Of a DNA stretch of 64,000 nucleotides, positions 35,911 to 43,765 are shown piece after piece (the stretch's first letter is position 1; each line of letters opens with the position of its first letter). This DNA is from Demequina sp. NBRC 110056 (GTDB taxonomy: Bacteria; Actinomycetota; Actinomycetes; Actinomycetales; Demequinaceae): NCBI RefSeq assembly GCF_002090155.1, contig NZ_BBRM01000006.1, positions 62,001-126,000 of the forward strand, written 5' to 3'. Below the pieces are notes generated by a model that searched no databases, was not told where the DNA came from, and was given only the letters and a program-made list of their open reading frames with translations. The position numbers were made by a program, and so were the translations under genes.

Positions 35911-36701
35911 CGGGTCCCTCCCGGGGCGTGGGCCGGCACCACCATGGGCGTGCCGGTGACGGGGTCGGGCAGGACGCGCGCCTCGAGTCCGAACACCCGC
36001 TGGATGAGATCTTCGGTGAACACCTCGTGCGGCTCGCCCGACGCGGCGACCTCGCCGTCGTGCATGGCGATGACGTGGTGCGCGTAGCGGGCCGCCTGGT
36101 GCAGGTCGTGGACGACCATCACGATCGTGCGGTCCTGGCGCGTGTTGAGGCGGTGCAGGAGGTCCATCACGTCGTACTGGTGCGCGATGTCCAGGTACGT
36201 CGTGGGCTCGTCGAGCAGCATCAGCGGGGTGTCCTGCGCGAGCGTCATGGCGATCCACGCGCGCTGGCGCTGGCCGCCGGACAGCTCATCGACCACCGCG
36301 TCCTCGATGTCGGTCAGCGCGGTCGAGTGCAGCGCGGACATCACCGCGGTCTCGTCCGTCGCGCTCCAGGGGCGCAACACCTTCTGGTGCGGCGTGCGGC
36401 CCCGGGCCACGAGCTCCTTGACGGTGATGCCCGCGGGCGCGATGGGGGACTGGGGCAGCAGGCCGACCTTGCGCGCCACCTCGCGGGTGGGGACGCGATG
36501 GATGTCTCCGCCGTCGAGCAGGACCGTGCCGTCGGTGGGCGCGAGCAGGCGCACGAGCGCGCGGAGCAGGGTGGACTTGCCGCAGCCGTTGGGGCCGACG
36601 ATCGCGGTGATCTTGCCGTCGGGCACCTCGACGTCGACTCCCCTGACGATGGGGTCGCCGCCGTAGCCGATGACGGCGTGGTCGGTCTTGAGCCTGGTCA
36701 T
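35907..36701 (-). CDS. Ferric siderophore ABC transporter ATPase (FecE/FepC-like)
   Basis: A 264-residue ATPase. Walker A is GPNGCGKSTLLRAL near 38, the Q-loop is GLLPQSPIAPAG, the signature is ELSGGQRQRAWIAM, Walker B is LMLLDEPTTYLDI and the switch His is in VVHDLHQAARYA. These are typical of FecE/FhuC ATPases. Both ends overlap neighbouring genes by four bases (ATGA), in the order permease, ATPase, unknown gene. Confidence 0.95.
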   Translation of the reverse strand: MTRLKTDHAVIGYGGDPIVRGVDVEVPDGKITAIVGPNGCGKSTLLRALVRLLAPTDGTVLLDGGDIHRVPTREVARKVGLLPQSPIAPAGITVKELVARGRTPHQKVLRPWSATDETAVMSALHSTALTDIEDAVVDELSGGQRQRAWIAMTLAQDTPLMLLDEPTTYLDIAHQYDVMDLLHRLNTRQDRTIVMVVHDLHQAARYAHHVIAMHDGEVAASGEPHEVFTEDLIQRVFGLEARVLPDPVTGTPMVVPAHAPGGTR

Positions 36702-37732
36702 GCGGGACCTCCTCGGGACGAGCGCCACACCAGCCACAGCAGGTACGGGGCGCCGATCGCGGCGGTGAACACGCCGACGGGGAACTGCAGCGTCGCGGGC
36801 ATCTGCTGGGAGACCTGGTCGGCGGCGAGCAGCAGGGTCGCGCCCATGAGCGCGGACGGGATGAGGGTCGCGCCGGCGTTGCGGGTGACGCGCAGGGCGA
36901 GGGCGGGCGCGACGAGGGCGATGAAGCCGATGGGACCGCACACCGCGACGGCCGCGGCTGCGAGCAGCACCGAGCACACGGCGAGCACGCCACGCGACGC
37001 GCCCACGCGGATGCCAAGCGCCTTCGCGGCGTCGTCGCCCATCTCCATGGTGCGCAGCGCGCGAGCGTTCCACAGCACCACGGGCACCAGCACGGCGCAG
37101 CACGCGGCGGCGACCGTGACGTGGGTCCAGGTGCGTCCCGTGGTGGTGCCGACCAGCCAGCCGAGCGCGTTCTGGGCGTCGTGCACGTCCATGCGCGTGA
37201 GGATGTACTGCGTGGTCGCCTGCGCGACGAAGCCGATGCCGATGCCCGCGAGGATGAGGCGCAGCGGCACGATGCCCTGGCGCTTCCAGGACAGGGCGAG
37301 GATCAGCGCCGCGGTCAGCAGTGCGCCCGCCACCGCGCCCGCGGCGGTGATCCACAGCGAGGTCGCTGTCACGAGCCACAGGGTCAGGACGGCGCCGGTG
37401 CCGGCGCCCATCGTGATGCCGATGAAGTCCGGCGAGGCGAGCGGGTTGCGCGTGAGGGACTGCAGGATCGCGCCCGACAGGCCCAGCATCGCGCCCACGA
37501 GGATGGCGGTGAGCGCGCGCGGCGCGCGCACCTGGCCCACGATGAAGTCCGCCGGGGCTCCCACGGGGATGCCGACGGCGGCCTTGATCGAGTCGAGGAT
37601 CGTGATGTCCGCCTTGCCGGCGGTCAGCGCGAGGATCAGCAGGCCCGCGAGGATTGCGAGCAGCGCCAGGCCCACCGCGAAGGTGCGGCGGTGGGTCGTG
37701 ATGCCGAGGGGGCCGATGCGCAGGATCCTCAC
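36698..37732 (-). CDS. Ferric siderophore ABC transporter permease (FecCD family), second
   Basis: A 344-residue membrane protein with about ten helices of the BtuC/FecCD family. Family landmarks are VRAPRALTAILVGAMLGLSGAILQSLTRNPLASPDFIG near 65 and the coupling loop ALGIRVGASRG near 210, then GPIGFIALVAPALALR. The GTG at 37732 overlaps the stop of the first permease (GTGA). With that permease it forms the heterodimeric channel. Confidence 0.94.
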   Translation of the reverse strand: MRILRIGPLGITTHRRTFAVGLALLAILAGLLILALTAGKADITILDSIKAAVGIPVGAPADFIVGQVRAPRALTAILVGAMLGLSGAILQSLTRNPLASPDFIGITMGAGTGAVLTLWLVTATSLWITAAGAVAGALLTAALILALSWKRQGIVPLRLILAGIGIGFVAQATTQYILTRMDVHDAQNALGWLVGTTTGRTWTHVTVAAACCAVLVPVVLWNARALRTMEMGDDAAKALGIRVGASRGVLAVCSVLLAAAAVAVCGPIGFIALVAPALALRVTRNAGATLIPSALMGATLLLAADQVSQQMPATLQFPVGVFTAAIGAPYLLWLVWRSSRGGPA

Positions 37733-38724
37733 AGCTCCACCACCTTCATGCGGCGGGCCATGATCGCGAAGATGAGGCCACCGACGAACGCGGTGGTGAT
37801 GCCGACGCCGATCTCGCCCGGGCGGGCGACGACGCGGCCGATCACGTCGCACACGAGCACCAGCGCGCCGCCGCCGAAGGCGCTCACGACGAGTAGCCAC
37901 GGCAGCGACGCCCCGACGAGCGCGCGCGCGAGGTGCGGCACGGCGAGGCCGACGAAGACGATGGGCCCGGCGGCGGCCGTCGCGGCGGCGGCCAGCAGCG
38001 TGACGATGAGGATCACGACGGTGCGGATGGTGCCGATCTTGACGCCGAGCGCGCGGGCCGCGTCCTCGCCGAGGGCCACGGCCTCGAGCTGGCGGGAGGC
38101 GACGAGCGCTGCGGCGATCGCGACGAGCACGATCGGGATGAGCGCCATGACGTCCTCCGCCTGGCGCCCCGTGAGGGAGCCGGCGACCCACAGCCGGTAC
38201 TGGTCGAGGGTCGAGTCGTCGACCAGCAGGACCGCGTAGACGAGCGACTGGATCAGCGCGGTGAGCGCGACGCCAGCGAGCGCGAGGCGCACGGGCGCTC
38301 CGGCGGCAGCGCCGCGCGCGCCGATCGCGTAGACGATGATCGCCGCGATCCCGGCGCCGACGAACGCGATGGGGACCTGCATGGCGAAGCTGGTCGCGAA
38401 GCCCGTGGTGAGCGCCAGCACGACCGCGAGCGAGGCGCCGGCGTTGATGCCCAGCAGGCCGGGGTCCGCGAACGGGTTGCGCGTGAGGGCCTGCATGAGC
38501 GCGCCGGCGACGCCGAGCGCGGCTCCGGCGAGCACGCCGATGAGCGTGCGGGACACCCTCAGGTCGCGCACGATGAGCTGCTCGGGGTCGGTGTCGTCGA
38601 AGCTGAAGATGGCATCCCACACGGTCGACAGCTCGATGACGCGCGAGCCGATGGCGAGCGACAGCGCGATGGCGATCAGCAGCACCACGGCGGCGGCGAT
38701 CGCGATCAGGGCGCGCTGGCGCAT
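37729..38724 (-). CDS. Ferric siderophore ABC transporter permease (FecCD family), first
   Basis: A 331-residue membrane protein and the first gene of the iron operon. Landmarks are LRVSRTLIGVLAGAALGVAGALMQALTRNPFADPGLLG, the EDAARALGVKIGTIR coupling loop and GPIVFVGLAVPHLAR. The ATG at 38724 has a GGAG site, and an iron box lies 45 bases upstream. It pairs with the second permease. Confidence 0.94.
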   Translation of the reverse strand: MRQRALIAIAAAVVLLIAIALSLAIGSRVIELSTVWDAIFSFDDTDPEQLIVRDLRVSRTLIGVLAGAALGVAGALMQALTRNPFADPGLLGINAGASLAVVLALTTGFATSFAMQVPIAFVGAGIAAIIVYAIGARGAAAGAPVRLALAGVALTALIQSLVYAVLLVDDSTLDQYRLWVAGSLTGRQAEDVMALIPIVLVAIAAALVASRQLEAVALGEDAARALGVKIGTIRTVVILIVTLLAAAATAAAGPIVFVGLAVPHLARALVGASLPWLLVVSAFGGGALVLVCDVIGRVVARPGEIGVGITTAFVGGLIFAIMARRMKVVEL

Positions 38725-38768
38725 CGGTCTCCAATGTGGGGGCAGGGCGCACACGTCCTGGTGCGCGG

Positions 38769-38787
38769 TGAGGCTTGCCTAACTTAA
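38769..38787 (-). promoter_or_regulatory. DtxR/IdeR-type iron box
   Basis: Read on the minus strand the 19-base site is TTAAGTTAGGCAAGCCTCA, matching the IdeR consensus TTAGGTTAGSCTAACCTAA at 15 of 19 positions with the dyad centre intact. It sits 45 bases upstream of the first permease gene. This is the expected place for iron-dependent repression of the whole siderophore operon. Confidence 0.8.
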
Positions 38788-38882
38788 CCCACGGCTACCG
38801 ATTAATCCAACGAGGTGGTTGCTCAAATGGTCACGGTTGTCTCACGATCGAGAATCGGGATCCGGCGCCCCACAGCCTTCAC

Positions 38883-38900
38883 GAATGTGGGCCCACATTC
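38883..38900. repeat. Palindrome D, copy 2 (variant)
   Basis: GAATGTGGGCCCACATTC is a perfect palindrome differing from the other D copies by a matched pair of compensatory changes (A to T on the left, T to A on the right). Conservation of symmetry rather than sequence indicates that pairing matters. Confidence 0.8.
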
Positions 38901-38923
38901 ATCGCGATGACGCTGTAGCCAGT

Positions 38924-38941
38924 GAAAGTGGGCCCACTTTC
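38924..38941. repeat. Palindrome D, copy 3
   Basis: GAAAGTGGGCCCACTTTC, identical to copies 1 and 4, lies 23 bases after copy 2 and about 90 bases beyond the hemA stop. Confidence 0.85.
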
Positions 38942-39032
38942 GCGACACGAGGGTGAGCGGGGCCGGACAGGCCGGGGGAGTGGGGACGACACAGCGCCGA
39001 TGCGCTCGCCGGGTTCCCGGCTCAGGCTGGCG

Positions 39033-40364
39033 TCAGCGCTCGGTGAGGTAGGCGTGGGCGGGCAGCTCCACGTCGATGTCGCCACCCATCTCGGGGGCGG
39101 GGCAGGCGTCGTCGGGCACGTCGACGCCGATGCCGTAGAGCGCGCGGATCGCGTCGAGGTAACGCTCTGCCTCTCCGGCCTGCGCGTGCTCGCGGGCGCG
39201 CACGGTGGGGGTGTGCAGCAGGGTGCGCGCGAAGCGGCGCAGAGCCTCCTCGGTGGCATCCGCCTGCGCGACGGCCTCGTCCGAGGCCCCTGAGCCGGGG
39301 CGCACGCGAGCGACCTCCCGCTCGAGCAGGCCGAACACGTGCTCGCGCAGCGCGACCACCGCGGGGTCCAGCGCACGCGCGGACTCTCCGTCGCCGAAGC
39401 GCGCGACGGCGTGAGCGACGATCGCGCGGGCAGCCTCGATGGAGCCGATCGACTCGTCGGGGGCGTGGGCGCCCACCGACTCGAGGTCCACGACGGTGAC
39501 GCCGCGCAGCTGCGCGACGCCGGGGGCGACGTCGCGGTGCAGGGCGAGGTCGACAAGGGTGAGGGGACGCTCGGAGTCCTGGCGCGCGGCGGCCACGAGG
39601 GCCGGCGTCAGGACGATCGACTCGCCGCCGGAGCACGCGAGCACCAGGTCGACGTCGGCGAGAGCCTCGCGCAGCTGCTGCTGGTCGAGGGCCGCGATCC
39701 CGTGGCGGCGGCCGAACTCCTCTCCGCGACCGGAAGGAGAGAAGACGCCCACGATCGAGACGCCGCGAGCCAGCAGCGAGCCCACGCCCGTCTCTGCCAG
39801 GGCGCCGGTGCCGATGATGACGGCCCGCGCATCGGCCCACTGGACGCTCGCCGAGGCGAGGTCGAAGGCGACCGAGACCACGGACCGGCCGGACGTCCCC
39901 AAGCCGGTCGAGGAGGCGACGACGCGCGACGTACGCAGCGCGGACTGGAACAGGCGGTCGAGCAGCGGGCTCAGGTGGTTGCCAGCCTGCGCGTCGATGT
40001 GCGCGCGCCGCACCTGCCCGGAGATCTCGCGCTCGCCCACGACCATCGACTCGAGGCCGGAGGACACGGACAGCAGGTGCTGGACCGCGTCGTCGCCCTC
40101 GTAGGTCGCGAGCGCGCCCTCGATGGTGCTGCGGTCCAGGGCGGTGCTGCGCGACAGCTCGGCGATGACGGCCTCGCGACCCGCCTCCACATCGTCGGCC
40201 TCGAGGTACACCTCGAAGCGGTTGCAGGTCGGCAGGACCACTGCACCACGGACGGAGGGGCCACCCGCGACCGTCGCCCCGAGGACATCGGAGCCGACGC
40301 TCAGCTGCTCGAGAACAGCGAGGTCACGATTGCGGTGAGTGGCCACGAGAGACATGAGCACCAC
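39033..40364 (-). CDS. hemA: Glutamyl-tRNA reductase
   Basis: A 443-residue enzyme that reduces Glu-tRNA to glutamate-1-semialdehyde with NADPH, the first step of heme synthesis. The catalytic Cys is in VLPTCNRFEVYLEAD, followed by LLSVSSGLESMVVGEREISGQVR, RLFQSALRTSRVV, the NADPH-binding IIGTGALAETGVG and VDLALHRDVAPGV. I prefer the GTG at 40364 because a CAGAAT -10 ends six bases before it. The ATG at 40355 is the alternative. It is divergent from hemE with only 43 bases between, so both share a control region. Confidence 0.93.
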   Translation of the reverse strand: MVLMSLVATHRNRDLAVLEQLSVGSDVLGATVAGGPSVRGAVVLPTCNRFEVYLEADDVEAGREAVIAELSRSTALDRSTIEGALATYEGDDAVQHLLSVSSGLESMVVGEREISGQVRRAHIDAQAGNHLSPLLDRLFQSALRTSRVVASSTGLGTSGRSVVSVAFDLASASVQWADARAVIIGTGALAETGVGSLLARGVSIVGVFSPSGRGEEFGRRHGIAALDQQQLREALADVDLVLACSGGESIVLTPALVAAARQDSERPLTLVDLALHRDVAPGVAQLRGVTVVDLESVGAHAPDESIGSIEAARAIVAHAVARFGDGESARALDPAVVALREHVFGLLEREVARVRPGSGASDEAVAQADATEEALRRFARTLLHTPTVRAREHAQAGEAERYLDAIRALYGIGVDVPDDACPAPEMGGDIDVELPAHAYLTER

Positions 40365-40395
40365 CCGTCCATTCTGACACGTCAGCGAAACAGGG

Positions 40396-40401
40396 CAGAA
40401 T
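40396..40401 (+). promoter_or_regulatory. Leaderless -10 of hemE
   Basis: CAGAAT ends six bases before the hemE ATG at 40408. The same hexamer serves hemA on the other strand, so this 43-base gap looks like a pair of back-to-back leaderless promoters. Confidence 0.5.
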
Positions 40402-40407
40402 CGACAT

Positions 40408-41499
40408 ATGACCTCCGCCGCCCTGCCCGCCGCCCACCCCCTCGTCGACGGGCGCACCGCGGACTCCCCGCTCGTCACGGCGCTGCGCGGAGGCAAGCCC
40501 TCGCATCGGCCCGTGTGGTTCATGCGCCAGGCCGGTCGCTCGCTGCCCGAGTACATGGAGGCGCGTGCCGGAACGCGCATGCTCGACGCGTGCCTCACGC
40601 CGGGTCTCGCCTCCGAGATCACGCTGCAGCCGGTGCGCCGGTACGGGGTCGACGCGGCCATCTTCTTCTCCGACATCGTGGTGCCGATGCGCATCGCGGG
40701 CGTCGATGTCGACATCAAGCCCGGGGTCGGTCCCGTGTTCGGCAGGCCCATCCGCACGATGGCGGACATCGAGGCGCTGCCCGCGCTCGGGGTGCCGGGC
40801 GACCGCGGCGCGTTCGACACCGGCCTCGACGCCGTGCGCTCCGCGGTGCGGCTCACGGTCGAGGAGCTCGACTCGACGCCGCTCATCGGGTTCGCCGGCG
40901 CGCCCTTCACGCTCGCGGCGTACATGGTCGACGGACGACCCTCGCGCGATCACCTCGGCGCTCGCGAGCTCATGCACACCGCGCCGGACGTGTGGGAGGC
41001 GCTGGTGCGCTGGACGTCGCGCGCGGCGGGCCTGTTCCTGCGCGCCCAGGTGCTCGCCGGCGCGTCCGCAGTCCAGCTCTTCGACTCGTGGGCGGGGTCG
41101 CTTTCCGAGCCGGACTACGTCGCTCACTGCCAGGGCGGCTCCCGCGCCGCGCTCACGGCGGTCGCCGACCTCGACGTCCCCCGCATCCACTTCGCCGCGA
41201 ACGCCGGCCACCTCTTGGACGCGATGGGCGCGGCTGGCGCGACGGCGCTCGGCGTCGACTACCGCACGCCGCTCGACGCCGCGGCGAAGGCCACCGGCGG
41301 ACGCTTCGCCTTGCAGGGCAACATCGATCCGGCGATGCTCGCGGCGCCACCCGCCCCGCTGACCCGTCACGTCATGGACGTGCTGACGCGCGGCGCGGAG
41401 GCGCCGGGGCACGTGGTCAACCTCGGCCACGGCATGCCGCCGCACGCCAATCCCGACGTGGTCAAGCGCATCGTCGACCTCGTCCATGAGCGTGGCTGA
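40408..41499 (+). CDS. hemE: Uroporphyrinogen decarboxylase
   Basis: A 363-residue cytoplasmic enzyme converting uroporphyrinogen III to coproporphyrinogen III. Signature motifs are PVWFMRQAGRSLPEYME near 36, FFSDIVVPM, GFAGAPFTLAAYMVDG, FDSWAGSLS and NLGHGMPPHANPDVVK. Length is normal. Its last 14 bases overlap the following oxidase gene. Confidence 0.97.
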   Translation: MTSAALPAAHPLVDGRTADSPLVTALRGGKPSHRPVWFMRQAGRSLPEYMEARAGTRMLDACLTPGLASEITLQPVRRYGVDAAIFFSDIVVPMRIAGVDVDIKPGVGPVFGRPIRTMADIEALPALGVPGDRGAFDTGLDAVRSAVRLTVEELDSTPLIGFAGAPFTLAAYMVDGRPSRDHLGARELMHTAPDVWEALVRWTSRAAGLFLRAQVLAGASAVQLFDSWAGSLSEPDYVAHCQGGSRAALTAVADLDVPRIHFAANAGHLLDAMGAAGATALGVDYRTPLDAAAKATGGRFALQGNIDPAMLAAPPAPLTRHVMDVLTRGAEAPGHVVNLGHGMPPHANPDVVKRIVDLVHERG

Positions 41500-42781
41500 G
41501 GCGCGCCGCTGGGTCATCGTCGGCGCGGGTCCTGCGGGCCTGCTCGCGGCGCGGCGCCTCGCCCGTGCGGGACACGACGTCACCGTCCTCGAGTCCGAGG
41601 ACCGCGTCGGCGGCCGGGTGTCCCGGATCGACGTGGACGGGCTCGAGCTCGACGCCGGCGCCGAGTCCTTCGCGACCCGGGGCGGCCACGTCGCGACGCT
41701 GGTGCGCGAGCTGGGGCTGGGCGAGCGCATCGTCGCGCCCGAGCCGCGCCCCGCGTGGGTCGTCACGCCGGACGACGCCTACCCGCTGCCCCGCACGGGA
41801 TGGCTGGGCATCCCCACCGCGTCGCTCGCACGCGACGTCCGCCGCGCGATCGGCTGGCGCGGCGCTTTACGGGCGGCCGGAGACCGGCTCGCGCCCGTGC
41901 GCGACGTGGGGCCCCAGACGAGCCTCGGCGAGCTGGCACGGGACCGGCTCGGCGACGCCGCCGCCGACCGACTCGTCGCTCCCGTGGTCCAGGGCATCTA
42001 CTCGCGACCTCTCGACGACATCACGCTGGCCGACGTCGCGCCCGGCCTCGCCGAGGAGATCCGCGCCAAGGGCGGGCTCGTCCGCGCGGCGACAGCCCGG
42101 CGTGCGGCCGCTCCGGCCGGAGCAGCCGTGCAGGGGCTCGTGGGCGGCATCGCGACGCTGACGGACGCCTTGGCGGCCGATGCGCGCGCCGCCGGGGCAC
42201 GCATCCTCACCGAGTCTCCGGTCGGGGCGGTCGAGCGGCGGGGCACGGGGTGGCGTGTGTGGTCCGAGGGGACGCAGCATGACGTCGACGACCTGGTCCT
42301 GGCCGTGCCGCGGCCGATCGTCGCGGCGCTCGTGCCCGATGTCGCGTGGGCCGAGGACCGGCAGGTCGCGCTCGTGACGCTGGTGCTGGACGCCCCGGAG
42401 CTGGACGGCGCGCCGCGCGGCACCGGAGTGCTCGCCGCCGGATTCGAGTCCGGCGCCAAGGCGCTCACGCACGCGACGGCCAAGTGGCGGTGGCTCGCCG
42501 ACGCTGCGGAGGGTCGGCAAGTGGTGCGGCTGTCCTACGGCATCGACACCGCGCGCGACGCGCGGCCGCACGCTCTCGCTGACGCGTCCGCGCTGCTCGG
42601 CGTCACGCTCCGCGAGTCGCAGCTGCGCGACATCGCGCGCGTCCAGTGGCATGACTCCGCGCCGGCGGCGGTCGCGGACCGCGATCCGGTGCCGGGCCTG
42701 CATCTCGTGGGATCCGCGGCGGGACTCAGCGGCCTCGCGGCGATCGTCGCGGACGACGCGCGCTCGACGCTCGGCGCCTGA
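41486..42781 (+). CDS. hemY: Coproporphyrinogen III oxidase / HemY-type FAD oxidase (CgoX)
   Basis: A 431-residue FAD protein. The dinucleotide fold is at the start (VIVGAGPAGLLAARRLA, then VLESEDRVGGRVSR), GAESFATRGGHV is typical of the HemY family, and the C-terminal FAD contact is in PGLHLVGSAAGLSGLAAIV. With hemQ and an actinobacterial hemH nearby, the expected reaction is oxidation of coproporphyrinogen III to coproporphyrin III. A TTA leucine codon occurs at 41867-41869. Confidence 0.92.
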   Translation: MSVAEARRWVIVGAGPAGLLAARRLARAGHDVTVLESEDRVGGRVSRIDVDGLELDAGAESFATRGGHVATLVRELGLGERIVAPEPRPAWVVTPDDAYPLPRTGWLGIPTASLARDVRRAIGWRGALRAAGDRLAPVRDVGPQTSLGELARDRLGDAAADRLVAPVVQGIYSRPLDDITLADVAPGLAEEIRAKGGLVRAATARRAAAPAGAAVQGLVGGIATLTDALAADARAAGARILTESPVGAVERRGTGWRVWSEGTQHDVDDLVLAVPRPIVAALVPDVAWAEDRQVALVTLVLDAPELDGAPRGTGVLAAGFESGAKALTHATAKWRWLADAAEGRQVVRLSYGIDTARDARPHALADASALLGVTLRESQLRDIARVQWHDSAPAAVADRDPVPGLHLVGSAAGLSGLAAIVADDARSTLGA

Positions 42782-42793
42782 CGGGGCTGCGCT

Positions 42794-42835
42794 CCCGACC
42801 CGCGCCGCCCGACCCGCGCCGCCCGACCCGCGTCG
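42794..42835. repeat. Threefold 14-base tandem repeat after hemY
   Basis: The unit CCCGACCCGCGCCG occurs twice exactly and once with one change (CCCGACCCGCGTCG), immediately after the hemY stop and running into the CCCGACAG start of element C1. Confidence 0.85.
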
Positions 42836-42836
42836 C

Positions 42837-42935
42837 CCGACAGTTCCGAACATGCGCGATTCTCACGCCCGGCGCGTCGCGCCAGATCAGGCCCGCCGCG
42901 CGGCGTGTCGCCGCTGCGATGTTCGGCACTGTCGG
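42837..42935. repeat. Palindromic element C, copy 1
   Basis: A 99-base element with 17-base inverted tips: CCGACAGTTCCGAACAT on the left and ATGTTCGGCACTGTCGG on the right, one mismatch. The interior is GC-rich with GCGCGGCGTGTCGCC before the right tip. A second copy begins at 63911 and is cut by the window end. Confidence 0.75.
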
Positions 42936-43063
42936 CGGGACGTGGGACCAAGGTCCCGGTCGCGCGCGTGAGGTGACCCACACGGAGGTCCCAGCGCGCG
43001 CATCGGCCCTGCTGAGGCGACCGGAGGGGCCCTGGGTGATTCGCATCGGCGCCCCGAACCACC

Positions 43064-43069
43064 GACAAT
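43064..43069 (+). promoter_or_regulatory. Leaderless -10 of hemQ
   Basis: GACAAT ends six bases before the ATG at 43076, with no ribosome-binding site. Confidence 0.45.
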
Positions 43070-43075
43070 GGATCC

Positions 43076-43765
43076 ATGACCGATGCGCCTGCTGACGACC
43101 AGCCCCACGGCTTCACCCTCTTCTCCGTCCTCGACGGACTTCTGGACGCCCCCGACGACGAGCTCGCGGACATCGTCGAGCACTTCGATGCCGCCGTCGA
43201 GGAGCTCGCCGAGCACGACGTGGTCCTGCGCGGCATCTACGACGTGTCGGGGCTGCGCGCCGACGGCACCGTGATGCTGTGGCTCCACGGCCCGGACCTC
43301 GCGGACCTCCAGCTCGCGCTGCGCGAGCTCCACGCGACCGAGCTGCTGGCCGACACCAAGCTCACGTGGTCCGCCGCCGGCGTCCACCGCCCGGCCGAGT
43401 TCAACAAGGCCCACGTGCCCGGCTTCCTCCGCGGCGAGCCCGCGCGCGACTGGCTCACGGTGTACCCGTTCGTGCGCTCGTACGAGTGGTACCTCCTGAG
43501 CGACGAGGAGCGCGGCACGATGCTGCGCGAGCACGGCATCAAGGGCTCGAAGTTCAAGGGTGTGGTCGCCAACACGGTCGCCGCGTTCGCGCTGGGCGAC
43601 TACGAGTGGCTGCTGCCGATGGAGGCCGACGAGGTCACCGACCTCGTCGACATGATGCGTGACCTGCGCTACACCGAGGCGCGTCGCCACGTGCGCGAGG
43701 AGGTCCCGTTCTACACGGGCCGCCGCGTCGAGACCGCCGAGGCCGTGGAGGTGCTCGCGTCATGA
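43076..43765 (+). CDS. hemQ: Coproheme decarboxylase (HemQ/ChdC)
   Basis: A 229-residue chlorite-dismutase-fold enzyme that converts coproheme III to heme b with peroxide. Landmarks are FNKAHVPGFLRGE with the distal His of the actinobacterial group, VYPFVRSYEWYLLSDEERG with the conserved tyrosines, the proximal His in MLREHGIKG, and ARRHVREEVPFYTGRR at the C-terminus. Its stop overlaps hemH (ATGA), so the last two pathway enzymes are coupled. Confidence 0.94.
   Translation: MTDAPADDQPHGFTLFSVLDGLLDAPDDELADIVEHFDAAVEELAEHDVVLRGIYDVSGLRADGTVMLWLHGPDLADLQLALRELHATELLADTKLTWSAAGVHRPAEFNKAHVPGFLRGEPARDWLTVYPFVRSYEWYLLSDEERGTMLREHGIKGSKFKGVVANTVAAFALGDYEWLLPMEADEVTDLVDMMRDLRYTEARRHVREEVPFYTGRRVETAEAVEVLAS

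Larger units (their letters stand above)
38725..39032. other. Intergenic region between the iron operon and hemA
   Basis: This 308-base stretch has no gene. From left to right it holds the operon leader, the iron box at 38769, an AT-richer run around 38800-38850 that probably carries the promoter, palindromes D2 and D3 at 38883 and 38924, and a GCCGATGCG copy just before the hemA stop. Confidence 0.75.
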
